Shown here piece after piece: positions 8,185 through 15,909 of a DNA stretch of 64,000 bases. Under the pieces are notes generated by a model, which saw only the letters and a list, made by a program, of their open reading frames with translations, had not been told where the DNA came from and ran no database searches. The stretch comes from Bacillus pumilus (GTDB lineage: Bacteria > Bacillota > Bacilli > Bacillales > Bacillaceae): positions 78,227-142,226 of the forward strand of contig MKZN01000008.1 in assembly GCA_001938995.1 (NCBI GenBank), read 5' to 3'. The position numbers and the translations under genes are program-made. Numbering within the stretch: position 1 is the first letter of the stretch; every line of letters starts with the position of its first letter.

Positions 8185-9090
8185 ATGAGAATTAACCACA
8201 ATATCGCAGCACTTAACACATTAAACCGTTTGTCTGCAAACAATGGAGCAGGTCAAAAGAACATGGAGAAGCTTTCTTCTGGTCTTCGTATCAACCGTGC
8301 GGGAGATGACGCAGCAGGTCTTGCGATCTCTGAAAAAATGCGTGGACAAATCCGGGGTTTAGAAATGGCTACTAAAAACGCTCAGGACGGGATTTCTCTT
8401 ATCCAAACAGCTGAAGGTGCATTAACAGAAACTCATGCAATCCTTCAACGTGTACGTGAATTAGTTGTTCAAGCTGGAAACACTGGTACACAAGACGAGA
8501 CAGATCTTGGTGCAATCCAAGAAGAAATCGATAACCTAGTTCAAGAGATTGGCGGCGGGGATGATAAAAATGGTATTTCTGACCGTACTGAATTCAACGG
8601 AAAGAAACTTCTTGATGGTACTTTTAGTGAAACACCAGAAGGCGGTGGAGAACCTAAAAAACTAACTTTCCAAATCGGTGCCAATGTTGCACAACAATTG
8701 TCAGTTCATATTGGAGCGATGTCTGCTGATAAACTTGGATCTGATGACACTAAAACAGTTTCTACGATCAAAGTAACTGATTTTGAGACAATTGAAGCTA
8801 ATGCAGAAGGTGGATTTAACGATCAATTAGGAATCATTGATGCGGCAATCAAACAAGTTTCAGACCAGCGTTCTAAACTTGGTGCGGTCCAAAACCGTCT
8901 AGAGCACACAATCAACAACCTTGGTGCTTCTGCTGAAAACTTAACAGCGGCTGAGTCTCGTATTCGTGACGTTGACATGGCGAAAGAAATGAGTGAATTC
9001 ACAAAGAACAACATTCTATCTCAAGCTTCTCAAGCAATGTTAGCACAAGCAAACCAACAGCCACAAAACGTACTTCAATTATTACGTTAA
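8185..9090 (+). CDS. hag: Flagellin, copy 3
   Basis: A 301-residue flagellin, the most divergent of the three. The conserved D0/D1 ends are intact, starting MRINHNIAALNTLNRLSANN and ending VLQLLR. The central region is longer and distinct (about residues 130-225, with FSETPEGGGEPKKLTF). GGAGG (in CACATGGAGGT) precedes the ATG. A separate SigD promoter and terminator make it an independent unit. It is probably the older member of the array. Confidence 0.97.
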   Translation: MRINHNIAALNTLNRLSANNGAGQKNMEKLSSGLRINRAGDDAAGLAISEKMRGQIRGLEMATKNAQDGISLIQTAEGALTETHAILQRVRELVVQAGNTGTQDETDLGAIQEEIDNLVQEIGGGDDKNGISDRTEFNGKKLLDGTFSETPEGGGEPKKLTFQIGANVAQQLSVHIGAMSADKLGSDDTKTVSTIKVTDFETIEANAEGGFNDQLGIIDAAIKQVSDQRSKLGAVQNRLEHTINNLGASAENLTAAESRIRDVDMAKEMSEFTKNNILSQASQAMLAQANQQPQNVLQLLR

Positions 9091-9091
9091 T

Positions 9092-9118
9092 CAAAAGCCC
9101 CTAAATGGGGCTTTTTTT
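9092..9118 (+). terminator. Rho-independent terminator of flagellin 3
   Basis: AAAAGCCCC / GGGGCTTTTTTT. The convergent monooxygenase gene stops just beyond it, so it may serve both strands. Confidence 0.82.
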
Positions 9119-9126
9119 AATTCGAC

Positions 9127-10596
9127 TCAGATGTGAAGCAAGCGCTCTAATTGGAAGTCAGGCACAGCTTCTTGTAAAAAAACTCGGTTTAATTCTTCGT
9201 TTTCTTTTCGCCATTGTCCCCACCATTTGGCAGTTTCTCCGGTTTGATCAGCCTCAATCATGTCATGTAGTTGCTCTAGATTGATGATTTCTCTCGGCTC
9301 TATTAAGAATGAGTGCATCTTTTGATATGATGCCAAGTGTTTAGGTTGATGTGTTTGAATGGCGTATTGTACAAAGCGATTCAAATATTCTTGTATAAAT
9401 GTGAGATGAGGAATTGGTTTTTCTGCAAGTAGCTCGACGCCTTCCCATGCCATATCAGCAATCGCACATAGCCACCATCCAGGTTCAATGGCGTGCTGCA
9501 TTTGTTGTAGTGTCTCTCTTTCAAACGATACATGTTCATGTTGTTGTGATTGCTTGAGCATACGGTGAAGAGTTTGTGCTTCAAGCGCTGCCTTCGTCAT
9601 TCCTTGTCCATGAATCGGGTCTAATGTACATAATGCATCGCCCATCACTAGTAACCCACTTGGCCAGTCTAACATTTGTTCATAGTGATTCCTTGCACAA
9701 TAAGGGACTCTAAAACCCTTAGGAGTAGTATGTGGTGTCAATTGGGCGATTGCTTCTGCAATTGCAGGATGGGTCAGGGCTGAGGCTTCTGCCTCAAACT
9801 TTTCTGCGTCCGTTGTTGGATAATGTGTGCCTCCTGCTGCTGAGAGAAGAACGGCAACTAAATCATTGTCAACTCGCTCAAATAGTCCTGTTGGAATTTT
9901 TTCATTAGGCTGCCCAACGATAACCATTGACTGCATATTCTGTGCCTCGGGAGGTAATCGGTAGTATCTTGTACTATATCCAAGGGATACCGTCAGATGG
10001 TCAGGTTTTGGGAGTGTATATCCAGCGTCTTTTAACCACTTTGGCAATTTTGACATTCTTCCAGATGTATCAATGACCAAATCTGCAAGTAAACTTATGT
10101 TCTTTGCTGGCCTATTTCCTCTATTTTTTACGATCATTCCGATGACACGGTTCGTTTCTTCATCAAATTGAAGTGAGTTCACTTCATGTTTTTCTAAAAA
10201 GTGAATACGTTCTTCATTCGCAATTCTTTGCATCAGTACCCACTCTAGCAGGGCGCGTCTCGTTACAGCTGTTTCTTCTGTATCAGTGAGTTGTAATTCG
10301 CCATCTTTTGTCATAAATCGAGATGTTTGATGCAGTGTATTAAAACCCCCCATTTCCAGTAATTCTTTCGTATATCCAGGAAATAGACGTTCAATGATTT
10401 GTTTACCTAGTGGTAGCATTCTATGTGGGTGAAAGGCTTGAGGTGTGCCTAGACGGTTCTCTGGAGAGTCTGGCATTTCGTCCTTTTCGATGATTAATAC
10501 TTCACGATAAAATGAAGATAATACTTTTGCAGCGAGCATTCCGGTGATGCCTCCTCCGATCACGATCGCTCGCTCATACTTCATAGGTTGTGTCAC
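9127..10596 (-). CDS. FAD-dependent monooxygenase / epoxidase-like oxidoreductase
   Basis: Flavoprotein of about 489 residues in the aromatic-hydroxylase-like group. It has an N-terminal FAD motif (AIVIGGGITGMLAAKVL, then LIIEKD), a middle DTSGRMSKLPKWL, and the second FAD/GD motif LVMGDALCTLDPIHGQGMTKA. The longest frame begins with TTG at 10611, but that codon overlaps the GGAGG ribosome-binding site (10605-10609). The GTG at 10596, eight bases after it, is the better start. It stands alone with no reductase, polyketide or terpene genes nearby, so the substrate is unknown. Confidence 0.82.
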   Translation of the reverse strand: MTQPMKYERAIVIGGGITGMLAAKVLSSFYREVLIIEKDEMPDSPENRLGTPQAFHPHRMLPLGKQIIERLFPGYTKELLEMGGFNTLHQTSRFMTKDGELQLTDTEETAVTRRALLEWVLMQRIANEERIHFLEKHEVNSLQFDEETNRVIGMIVKNRGNRPAKNISLLADLVIDTSGRMSKLPKWLKDAGYTLPKPDHLTVSLGYSTRYYRLPPEAQNMQSMVIVGQPNEKIPTGLFERVDNDLVAVLLSAAGGTHYPTTDAEKFEAEASALTHPAIAEAIAQLTPHTTPKGFRVPYCARNHYEQMLDWPSGLLVMGDALCTLDPIHGQGMTKAALEAQTLHRMLKQSQQHEHVSFERETLQQMQHAIEPGWWLCAIADMAWEGVELLAEKPIPHLTFIQEYLNRFVQYAIQTHQPKHLASYQKMHSFLIEPREIINLEQLHDMIEADQTGETAKWWGQWRKENEELNRVFLQEAVPDFQLERLLHI

Positions 10597-10800
10597 AACA
10601 TGCGCCTCCAATAAATAAATAGATAAAATGGTTACATGACCATTTCATCATATGTTGACTATTTGATTATATCAAATCTGTAAATAAGATCGTACTTTTT
10701 CCTTTGAAATATATAGAATAGGTTCAATTCCAATGATTATTTGTTTAAACAACTACCAAATTAAGAGGAATGACCGATAAATATAGTAAGGAGGTTGGAG

Positions 10801-11619
10801 ATGACTATACTACAGAATATTATAGCAGCTGCACCATATATGATGAAAATTTTGAAAAATGAAGTGACGCTAGGCGTCATTGACCGAGAGAAATTCTTGC
10901 TTTATTTGCCAGCGAAGGATCTCGATTTTCAAATTCGAGAAGGTGAATCAATTAAACCTGATGATATGAATATGCAGAAGGCGCTTAGAGGCGAATCAGT
11001 TACTGCATCGATACCAGAGTCTGTCTATGGGGTCCCAATCAATGCAATGACTTTACCTATTTTTGATGAGAATCAACAAGTGGTTGGGGCACTTTCATTA
11101 GGATTTCCAATGAAAAATCAATTGAAACTAGAAGCTTATATGGAGTCACTGAGTAACATTATCAACAATATTCAAGAGAAAGTGCATGTTGTGGCTGCAC
11201 ATTCAGAGGAGCTTTCTGCTACAAGTGAAGAAATGACCCTTCAAACACAGCAAACACTTGAAAGCTCTAAGAAGACAGCTGATATCACAAAATTAATCAA
11301 AGGGATCTCGAAACAAACGAGTTTGCTCGGGTTAAATGCGTCTATTGAAGCTGCTAGAGCAGGAAAAGAGGGCGCTGGTTTTAGCGTTGTGGCAAGTGAA
11401 GTACAAAAGCTATCAAGTGAAACCTCACATGCAACCGAAAACATCGAAAGCTCCTTGCAAGGCATATCCGCTAATATCCATACTTTACTCGAGAGCATGG
11501 ATGATATGAAGGGATCATCATCGGAACAAGCATTACTTGTGACAGAGTTTAGCGAAATCATTGACCAATTAACAGTGATTAGCCGAGAAATGAAAGACTT
11601 TATGCAAAAGATTATGTAA
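10801..11619 (+). CDS. Soluble methyl-accepting chemotaxis protein (YfmS-like)
   Basis: A 272-residue cytoplasmic chemoreceptor. It has no membrane segment. A small N-terminal sensing domain (~1-110, FLLYLPAKDLDF, VPINAMTLPIFDENQQVVGALSLGFP) precedes the antiparallel coiled-coil signalling domain. The hairpin-tip motif LLGLNASIEAARAGKEGAGF is at about residues 176-195. Length and layout resemble B. subtilis YfmS. The ATG at 10801 is six bases after AAGGAGG (10788-10794). ACCGATAA at 10773 resembles a SigD -10 box, but I see no good TAAA -35. It probably couples to CheA/CheW to feed an intracellular signal into flagellar rotation. Confidence 0.85.
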   Translation: MTILQNIIAAAPYMMKILKNEVTLGVIDREKFLLYLPAKDLDFQIREGESIKPDDMNMQKALRGESVTASIPESVYGVPINAMTLPIFDENQQVVGALSLGFPMKNQLKLEAYMESLSNIINNIQEKVHVVAAHSEELSATSEEMTLQTQQTLESSKKTADITKLIKGISKQTSLLGLNASIEAARAGKEGAGFSVVASEVQKLSSETSHATENIESSLQGISANIHTLLESMDDMKGSSSEQALLVTEFSEIIDQLTVISREMKDFMQKIM

Positions 11620-11623
11620 ACGT

Positions 11624-11655
11624 AAAAAACGAATCCATTGTGGGTTCGTTTTTTT
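11624..11655. terminator. Bidirectional terminator
   Basis: AAAAAACGAATCC / GGGTTCGTTTTTT lies between two convergent genes, with A and T tracts on both sides. Confidence 0.75.
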
Positions 11656-12024
11656 CTACTTAAGTTCTTTGTCAAAGCGATAATCGTATGTATCGCCTTG
11701 TACGACATTTAAAAGCTTATGTCCAATTTGAACAAGTTGAGTGTTCTTCCATTTGATGAAAGGGTCTTGATCAGGATATTTCCAATAAATTGTTTTCTTA
11801 TGATGGGTAAGTTGATTTTCAATTTCTGCTCTTACTGCGTTCCCCTTTAATGTTCCTCCACTATGTCTGTAGGTGTGAACGATGTATGTTCCGTCTGGAG
11901 ATGACACGGAGCGGATGAATGTTCCGTGAGACACGCCTTGAAGAGAGTAACATTTCCAATAAATAATGCCAGCGAAGCTGAGAAATAAGATGACAAAAAT
12001 GATGATCGTGTTCTTTTTAAACAT
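11656..12024 (-). CDS. DUF5412-like membrane-anchored protein
   Basis: A 122-residue protein with one N-terminal membrane segment (NTIIIFVILFLSFAGIIYW). An extracytoplasmic domain follows, with SSPDGTYIVHTYRHSGG, TIYWKYPDQDPFIKW and GDTYDYRF. This pattern resembles the DUF5412 family of Bacillus; the assignment is from memory of the motif. The ATG at 12024 is five bases after GGAGG; the longer frame begins with TTG inside that site. Function is unknown. Confidence 0.72.
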   Translation of the reverse strand: MFKKNTIIIFVILFLSFAGIIYWKCYSLQGVSHGTFIRSVSSPDGTYIVHTYRHSGGTLKGNAVRAEIENQLTHHKKTIYWKYPDQDPFIKWKNTQLVQIGHKLLNVVQGDTYDYRFDKELK

Positions 12025-12277
12025 GAATTCCTCCAAAGGTAGATGGCCATAATACTAATATATGAGAAACAATAAAAAAGATTCATATAGTTAAAAACTC
12101 CTATTCTTTTCAATTATCGTCCATTTTTTCTCAAAATACAACAGTTAGCTATGATGATAAGAATTTCAGGGTTTCTCCGTCAAGATGATTTGGTTGATGT
12201 GATTGAAATATTTCTCTTTACAAAAGAAATGGTGATCATTAGACTTATGCTCATATATAGGAATGGAGCAGATTGGA

Positions 12278-12901
12278 ATGACGCAGATCATAGATACCTA
12301 TCAAAATTATGAAGAGCTAGCCGCTCATGAAAGAATCGGTATTGATTTCCAAATTCTACACAAGCGGAATGGTGAGCGGCTGCTTGTATTATCGCCACAT
12401 GCTGGGGGGATTGAATCTGGCGTGAGTGAGCTGATTCATGAAATAGCAGGTAAGCATTCTATGTATTTATTTGAGGGCCTTAAGGTAAAAGGGAATCATG
12501 TGCTTCATATTACAAGTACACGTTTTGATGAGCCAATTTGTCTTTCACAAGTACACACACATGACTATACATTTGCGCTTCACGGCTACGGAGAGACAGA
12601 GGTGAGGCAAACATTAGTCGGTGGGACCGATCGCATGAAAGCAGTAGAAACAGTAAGACAACTAACGCTAAACGGTTTTCAGGCATTGCTGCTATCTGAA
12701 TCTGATCAATTTTCAGGAACACACCCCGATAATATTAATAATCGATGTCGCACAGGACAAAGTGTGCAGATTGAAATTAGCCAAGCACAAAGAAGGGCAT
12801 TTTTTGATGACTTTAGACGACAGTATAGGCAGGAAACACAAAATGACCAATTTTATAGGTACACACGTGTTCTCAAACAAGTATTGAGTCTTTATGAATA
12901 A
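12278..12901 (+). CDS. yjqB: Poly-gamma-glutamate hydrolase-family protein (YjqB, PBSX flank)
   Basis: A 207-residue protein of the phage-type poly-gamma-glutamate hydrolase (PghP / UPF0714) family of zinc peptidases. These cleave gamma-polyglutamate capsule. The motifs are LSPHAGGIESG near residue 40, FALHGYG in the middle, and RCRTGQSVQIEISQAQRRAF near the C-terminus. The start ATG (12278) reads MTQIIDTYQNYEELA, as in B. subtilis YjqB, and has GGAG nine bases upstream; the ATG at 12263 has no spacing for a ribosome-binding site. In B. subtilis yjqB lies beside xkdA at the left border of the PBSX prophage. Here its 3' end overlaps convergent xkdA by 29 bp. Confidence 0.85.
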   Translation: MTQIIDTYQNYEELAAHERIGIDFQILHKRNGERLLVLSPHAGGIESGVSELIHEIAGKHSMYLFEGLKVKGNHVLHITSTRFDEPICLSQVHTHDYTFALHGYGETEVRQTLVGGTDRMKAVETVRQLTLNGFQALLLSESDQFSGTHPDNINNRCRTGQSVQIEISQAQRRAFFDDFRRQYRQETQNDQFYRYTRVLKQVLSLYE

Positions 12902-13475
12902 ACTTCTGATTCACGAGAGCGGATCGATCTGTTTGATAGATGGCTCCTTTTTCCGCTACCTTCTCCGCCTGGATGACAAAAGAAGAAAACTCATTTTGAA
13001 AACGGATGCCTAATCCTCTCTGTTCGAATAAGGCGAGCCGTCTTTCTGCAAAGGCCCAAGTCACATGAAAGGTTTGAGCGATTTGCTGTATGGCGTGATC
13101 TCTAAGATGTGGAAGCTTCATTTGAAGCAACATAAAGGTTGGAACACAAAAGTGGTACATGAATTGTTTTGCTTGAAATTCTTGCAGTTCTCGAAAGAGC
13201 TTGTGCATATTGAAGTGATTGCCAGTATGCTTCAGCACATGACATAGCTCATGAGCAAAATCCTCCCACTGTTCTTCTGATGATAAGGATCTGTTTAAAA
13301 TAATGCTGAAAAGACCTTGATGTTGGATCATCATGCTGCCAGTATCCTCGTAGTGAATCCACACATTACAATCGGATGCAATCCTTTGCATATCAACATA
13401 TGCAGGGCCGCTCAAATGTAATTGAGTGTATAATCGTTTAATTTCTTCTTCTAAATGGGTTAAAAAACCATTCAT
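12873..13475 (-). CDS. xkdA: ImmA/IrrE-family metallopeptidase (XkdA-like, PBSX)
   Basis: A 200-residue protein with the zinc-peptidase motif FAHELCHVLKHTG (HExxH) at about residues 80-92 and a following QEFQAKQFMYHFCVP helix. ImmA-type proteins cleave or bind Xre-family repressors to derepress mobile elements. The ATG at 13475 is seven bases after GGAGG; the longer TTG start runs through that site. In PBSX xkdA is divergent from the repressor gene xre, but no xre or other phage gene follows here. It appears to have outlived the repressor it would act on. Confidence 0.82.
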   Translation of the reverse strand: MNGFLTHLEEEIKRLYTQLHLSGPAYVDMQRIASDCNVWIHYEDTGSMMIQHQGLFSIILNRSLSSEEQWEDFAHELCHVLKHTGNHFNMHKLFRELQEFQAKQFMYHFCVPTFMLLQMKLPHLRDHAIQQIAQTFHVTWAFAERRLALFEQRGLGIRFQNEFSSFVIQAEKVAEKGAIYQTDRSALVNQKFIHKDSILV

Positions 13476-13774
13476 TAAAAAACCTCCATGCAAACGTATG
13501 TTCTGTTTCAGGCGTAAAAGAAAAGTCCATATAGGACTAAAAGGCTAATTGAGCTATCGCTTACTTATTCTATCGGCTTGTTTTTAACAATTTTAACATA
13601 AAATCGAATAAAAATGAAAATATTACCTATTTTTCTCGTATATCCATGCAACAAAAAGTATGAATAAATCAAATTTTACCATAGTCCTTTTGCTAAAACA
13701 AACAAAATTTGTCTTACGAATGCCACCAGATGATGAGAAAGACGAATCGTTATTTAGAAAAAGGAGTGCAGAAT
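13476..13774. other. PBSX deletion junction (xkdA-xlyA spacer)
   Basis: These ~300 AT-rich bases separate xkdA from xlyA. In B. subtilis the same two genes are separated by the whole PBSX prophage. I see no recognisable fragment of xre, holin or tail genes here. A 76-codon ORF from 13660 has no ribosome-binding site. Confidence 0.6.
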
Positions 13775-14674
13775 TTGGTACAAATTTATCAAGATTTTAT
13801 TTCACTAGGAAACGGAAACAGACCAGGATATGCAATGACACCATTGTATGTGACGGTGCACAACACAGCGAATACTTCAAAGGGTGCTAACGCAAAAAAT
13901 CATGCTGCTTATGTCAAACGGGCTACTACAGAAGTGAGCTGGCACTTTACGGTAGATGACCATGAGATTTATCAACATTTGCCTGTAAATGAAAATGGTT
14001 GGCATGCAGGGGATGGACATGGGGACGGGAACCGAAAATCGATTGGAATTGAAATTTGTGAAAATGAAGATGGAGACTTTCAGCAAGCTGTCAAACATGC
14101 ACAATGGCTTATTCAAAAGCTGCTACGAGCACATCACATACCGCTATCAAATGTGGTCACACATCAGCATTGGTCAGGGAAAGTATGCCCTCGCTTGCTT
14201 CTATCTACATGGGATCAATTTAAAAAAGGCATTGAATCTGCAGATGAACCAAATGACGTGGTCACGTATGTAGTGAAAAAAGGAGATACATTAACGAGCA
14301 TTGCAAAAGCTCACGGCGTTGAGGTCAGTGATTTGCAAAAATGGAATCAAATCAGCGACCCAAACATGATTCAAATTGGACAAACTCTCAAGATTTATCG
14401 TCATGAAAAAACGCCCACGTACGTGCTACCGGATGGAATCTTACGTATCACATCACCTCTGACGAAAGGGGAACGTGTCCGTTTTGTCCAAAAGGCACTT
14501 GTTGCCGTTTATTTCTATCCTGACAAAACAGCTGTTAATAAAGGGGTAGATGGCATTTATGGAGAAAAAACAGCCAATGCAGTGGCGCGCTTTCAGCTGA
14601 TGAATGGTCTCGCTAGTGATGGCGTATATGGACCTAAGACGAAGAGAAAGCTACTAGAACACTTAAATAAGTGA
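13775..14674 (+). CDS. xlyA: N-acetylmuramoyl-L-alanine amidase (PBSX endolysin XlyA)
   Basis: A 299-residue lysin that cuts the amide bond between muramic acid and the stem peptide. The amidase_2 domain is residues ~1-150 (VTVHNTANT with a zinc His, WHAGDGHGDGNR, GIEICENEDGDF, THQHWSGKVCPR). A LysM domain is at ~165-210 (TYVVKKGDTLTSIAKAHGV), and a peptidoglycan-binding helix domain follows (GVDGIYGEKTANAVARFQ). The start is TTG at 13775, eight bases after AGGAG, giving MVQIYQDF as in XlyA. The longer frame from 13709 lacks a site. XlyA is the right-hand end gene of PBSX and needs a holin, which is absent here. Confidence 0.92.
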   Translation: MVQIYQDFISLGNGNRPGYAMTPLYVTVHNTANTSKGANAKNHAAYVKRATTEVSWHFTVDDHEIYQHLPVNENGWHAGDGHGDGNRKSIGIEICENEDGDFQQAVKHAQWLIQKLLRAHHIPLSNVVTHQHWSGKVCPRLLLSTWDQFKKGIESADEPNDVVTYVVKKGDTLTSIAKAHGVEVSDLQKWNQISDPNMIQIGQTLKIYRHEKTPTYVLPDGILRITSPLTKGERVRFVQKALVAVYFYPDKTAVNKGVDGIYGEKTANAVARFQLMNGLASDGVYGPKTKRKLLEHLNK

Positions 14675-14794
14675 GTTTTTCTGTTTGTATAATTGAATGA
14701 CCATTTCACTTTTATCATGTAATCGAATGAAATAAGGGGACGGTTGAAATTCGGCGAACTGAACATATTTCAAATGTTTGATTTTCTTTTTCAT
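14663..14794 (-). CDS. spoIISC: SpoIISC-like small antitoxin (43 aa)
   Basis: A small reading frame MKKKIKHLKYVQFAEFQPSP... with ribosome-binding site GAGGTG five bases before the ATG. It lies downstream of spoIISB on the same strand, where B. subtilis has spoIISC, the third gene of the SpoIIS module with antitoxin activity. Identity rests on position, size and basic composition; I could not align it. Its last 12 bp overlap the end of convergent xlyA. Confidence 0.68.
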   Translation of the reverse strand: MKKKIKHLKYVQFAEFQPSPYFIRLHDKSEMVIQLYKQKNSLI

Positions 14795-14856
14795 ATTGGC
14801 ACCTCAATCGTTGCAGCATATCTTTTATTGTATGCAAGAGTCGTAAAAATGGAATT

Positions 14857-14881
14857 AGGACGCGGTGTTATCCCGCGTCCT
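14857..14881. other. Strong hairpin between spoIISB and spoIISC
   Basis: GGACGCGG (14858-14865) / CCGCGTCC (14873-14880) with a 7-base loop, extended by an A-T pair. There is no long T run directly after it on the minus strand, so it could be an attenuator or an mRNA-stabilising stem between the two antitoxin genes. Confidence 0.6.
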
Positions 14882-14890
14882 TTAGTGTGA

Positions 14891-15061
14891 TCATGCTTTT
14901 TTATTTTTATACTCATCTAAGAGCTGTTCGTTCTTTTTGAAAATACGCTCAGTATGGGGGCTCACTTTATAATCGGCCATTGTAATATGGCGTTTCTTTT
15001 TTAATATTTTAAACGGGTTTTTCTTGCGTTTGTTGTTATCCCCTTGAAGTGCGTAGTCCAT
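14891..15061 (-). CDS. spoIISB: SpoIISB antitoxin (56 aa)
   Basis: A 56-residue, strongly basic protein. The stretches NPFKILKKKR, YKVSPHTERIFKKNEQ and LLDEYKNKKA match the core of B. subtilis SpoIISB (PFKILKKR, YQVSPHTARIFKENE, DEYKRKKA). SpoIISB binds the cytosolic domain of SpoIISA and neutralises its membrane-killing activity. The start codon lies inside the 3' end of spoIISA (26-bp overlap), so translation is probably coupled. Confidence 0.92.
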   Translation of the reverse strand: MDYALQGDNNKRKKNPFKILKKKRHITMADYKVSPHTERIFKKNEQLLDEYKNKKA

Positions 15062-15806
15062 CTTCATCACCTTCCTCTTCGTCAGGCAAGATTAGGTCAT
15101 AAATCGTTGTAAGTGAGGTCATCAATAAGTAGTCGAATTCTGTGACAATCTCATCAGAGGTCAGCTTAATCACAAAATGTGCATCTGCTACTGAAAACGG
15201 GATGAGGACCAATTTGCCGAAATCATCATAATACACTTCTTGCCTGTCAAGCTTCGCCTGAATAGAAAGTCGCTGGTCAAGTGTCCTTAGCAAATCATCT
15301 TTTTGTTCTTGCGTATCATATGGACAAAGAACCGCTTGAATATTCATTTTTTCTGCAAATGAATAAATCAGTCGTTCAATCCCCTCAATATAAGCTTCTA
15401 TACTCCCATAATATACATGAATCGGTTCGTTTTTCAATAGGTACTGGTACGTTTTTAGTTTATTGAGGTAAGAATGAAGTAAATCGTTATTTTGCTCAAG
15501 GAGTAGGTGTGTGTCAGTTTCAAGTTCATGGCTCCCAAGTTTTTTAATATAGGAGCTGAGAAAAATAAAGGCGTCTGTTAATGCAAAAAAGATGGCAATA
15601 ATCAAGTAGTGCATCCAATCGGTGAAGATGGAAGACGGATCATATGTCCAGTAAACGACAGCACCAGCTACATAGATCCAATACCACGTCTTACGAATGG
15701 CAAACATTTTTTCTTTCACTTTTTGTTCATAGCGCCAAACAGCAAACACGTACACAGCAAGAGCACCTAACAACAACCAGACGGTCAATTGAAAAAATAG
15801 TAGCAT
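15036..15806 (-). CDS. spoIISA: SpoIISA membrane toxin
   Basis: A 256-residue toxin of the SpoIIS toxin-antitoxin module, which damages the cytoplasmic membrane during sporulation when not bound by SpoIISB. Three N-terminal membrane segments (~5-25, ~35-55, ~65-85) precede a GAF-like cytosolic domain with KTYQYLLKNEPIHVYYGSI and IKLTSDEIVTEFDYLL. All are highly conserved with B. subtilis. The C-terminus is slightly longer (EEGDEDGLRTSRG) and runs over the spoIISB start. The ATG at 15806 has GGAGAG six bases upstream; the longer frame begins with TTG. Confidence 0.95.
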   Translation of the reverse strand: MLLFFQLTVWLLLGALAVYVFAVWRYEQKVKEKMFAIRKTWYWIYVAGAVVYWTYDPSSIFTDWMHYLIIAIFFALTDAFIFLSSYIKKLGSHELETDTHLLLEQNNDLLHSYLNKLKTYQYLLKNEPIHVYYGSIEAYIEGIERLIYSFAEKMNIQAVLCPYDTQEQKDDLLRTLDQRLSIQAKLDRQEVYYDDFGKLVLIPFSVADAHFVIKLTSDEIVTEFDYLLMTSLTTIYDLILPDEEEGDEDGLRTSRG

Positions 15807-15877
15807 GTCCTTCTCTCCCATAGACAAATGAATACTTACTTTATTTCTATGGATATGTTTGGAAACCCTGCTACATG

Positions 15878-15906
15878 AAAAAAACTGCCTGTCAGACAGG
15901 CAGTTT
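15878..15906 (-). terminator. Rho-independent terminator of pit
   Basis: On the minus strand AAACTGCCTGTC / GACAGGCAGTTT closes on a three-base loop and runs into T. Perfect 12-bp stem. Confidence 0.85.
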
Positions 15907-15909
15907 GAA

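Noticed and set aside
6460..9014. A 63-codon antisense ORF repeated in each flagellin gene
   Set aside because: Its conservation follows from the conserved flagellin C-terminus on the other strand; there is no ribosome-binding site.
10754..10780. SigD promoter for the soluble chemoreceptor
   Set aside because: ACCGATAA is a good -10, but the -35 at proper spacing is TACC, too weak to call.
11847..12113. 88-codon antisense-frame ORF over the DUF5412 gene
   Set aside because: Alternative frame of a gene with a signal anchor and a good ribosome-binding site; product unlike any family.
13660..13890. 76-codon ORF overlapping the start of xlyA
   Set aside because: It has no ribosome-binding site, and most of it lies in another frame of xlyA.
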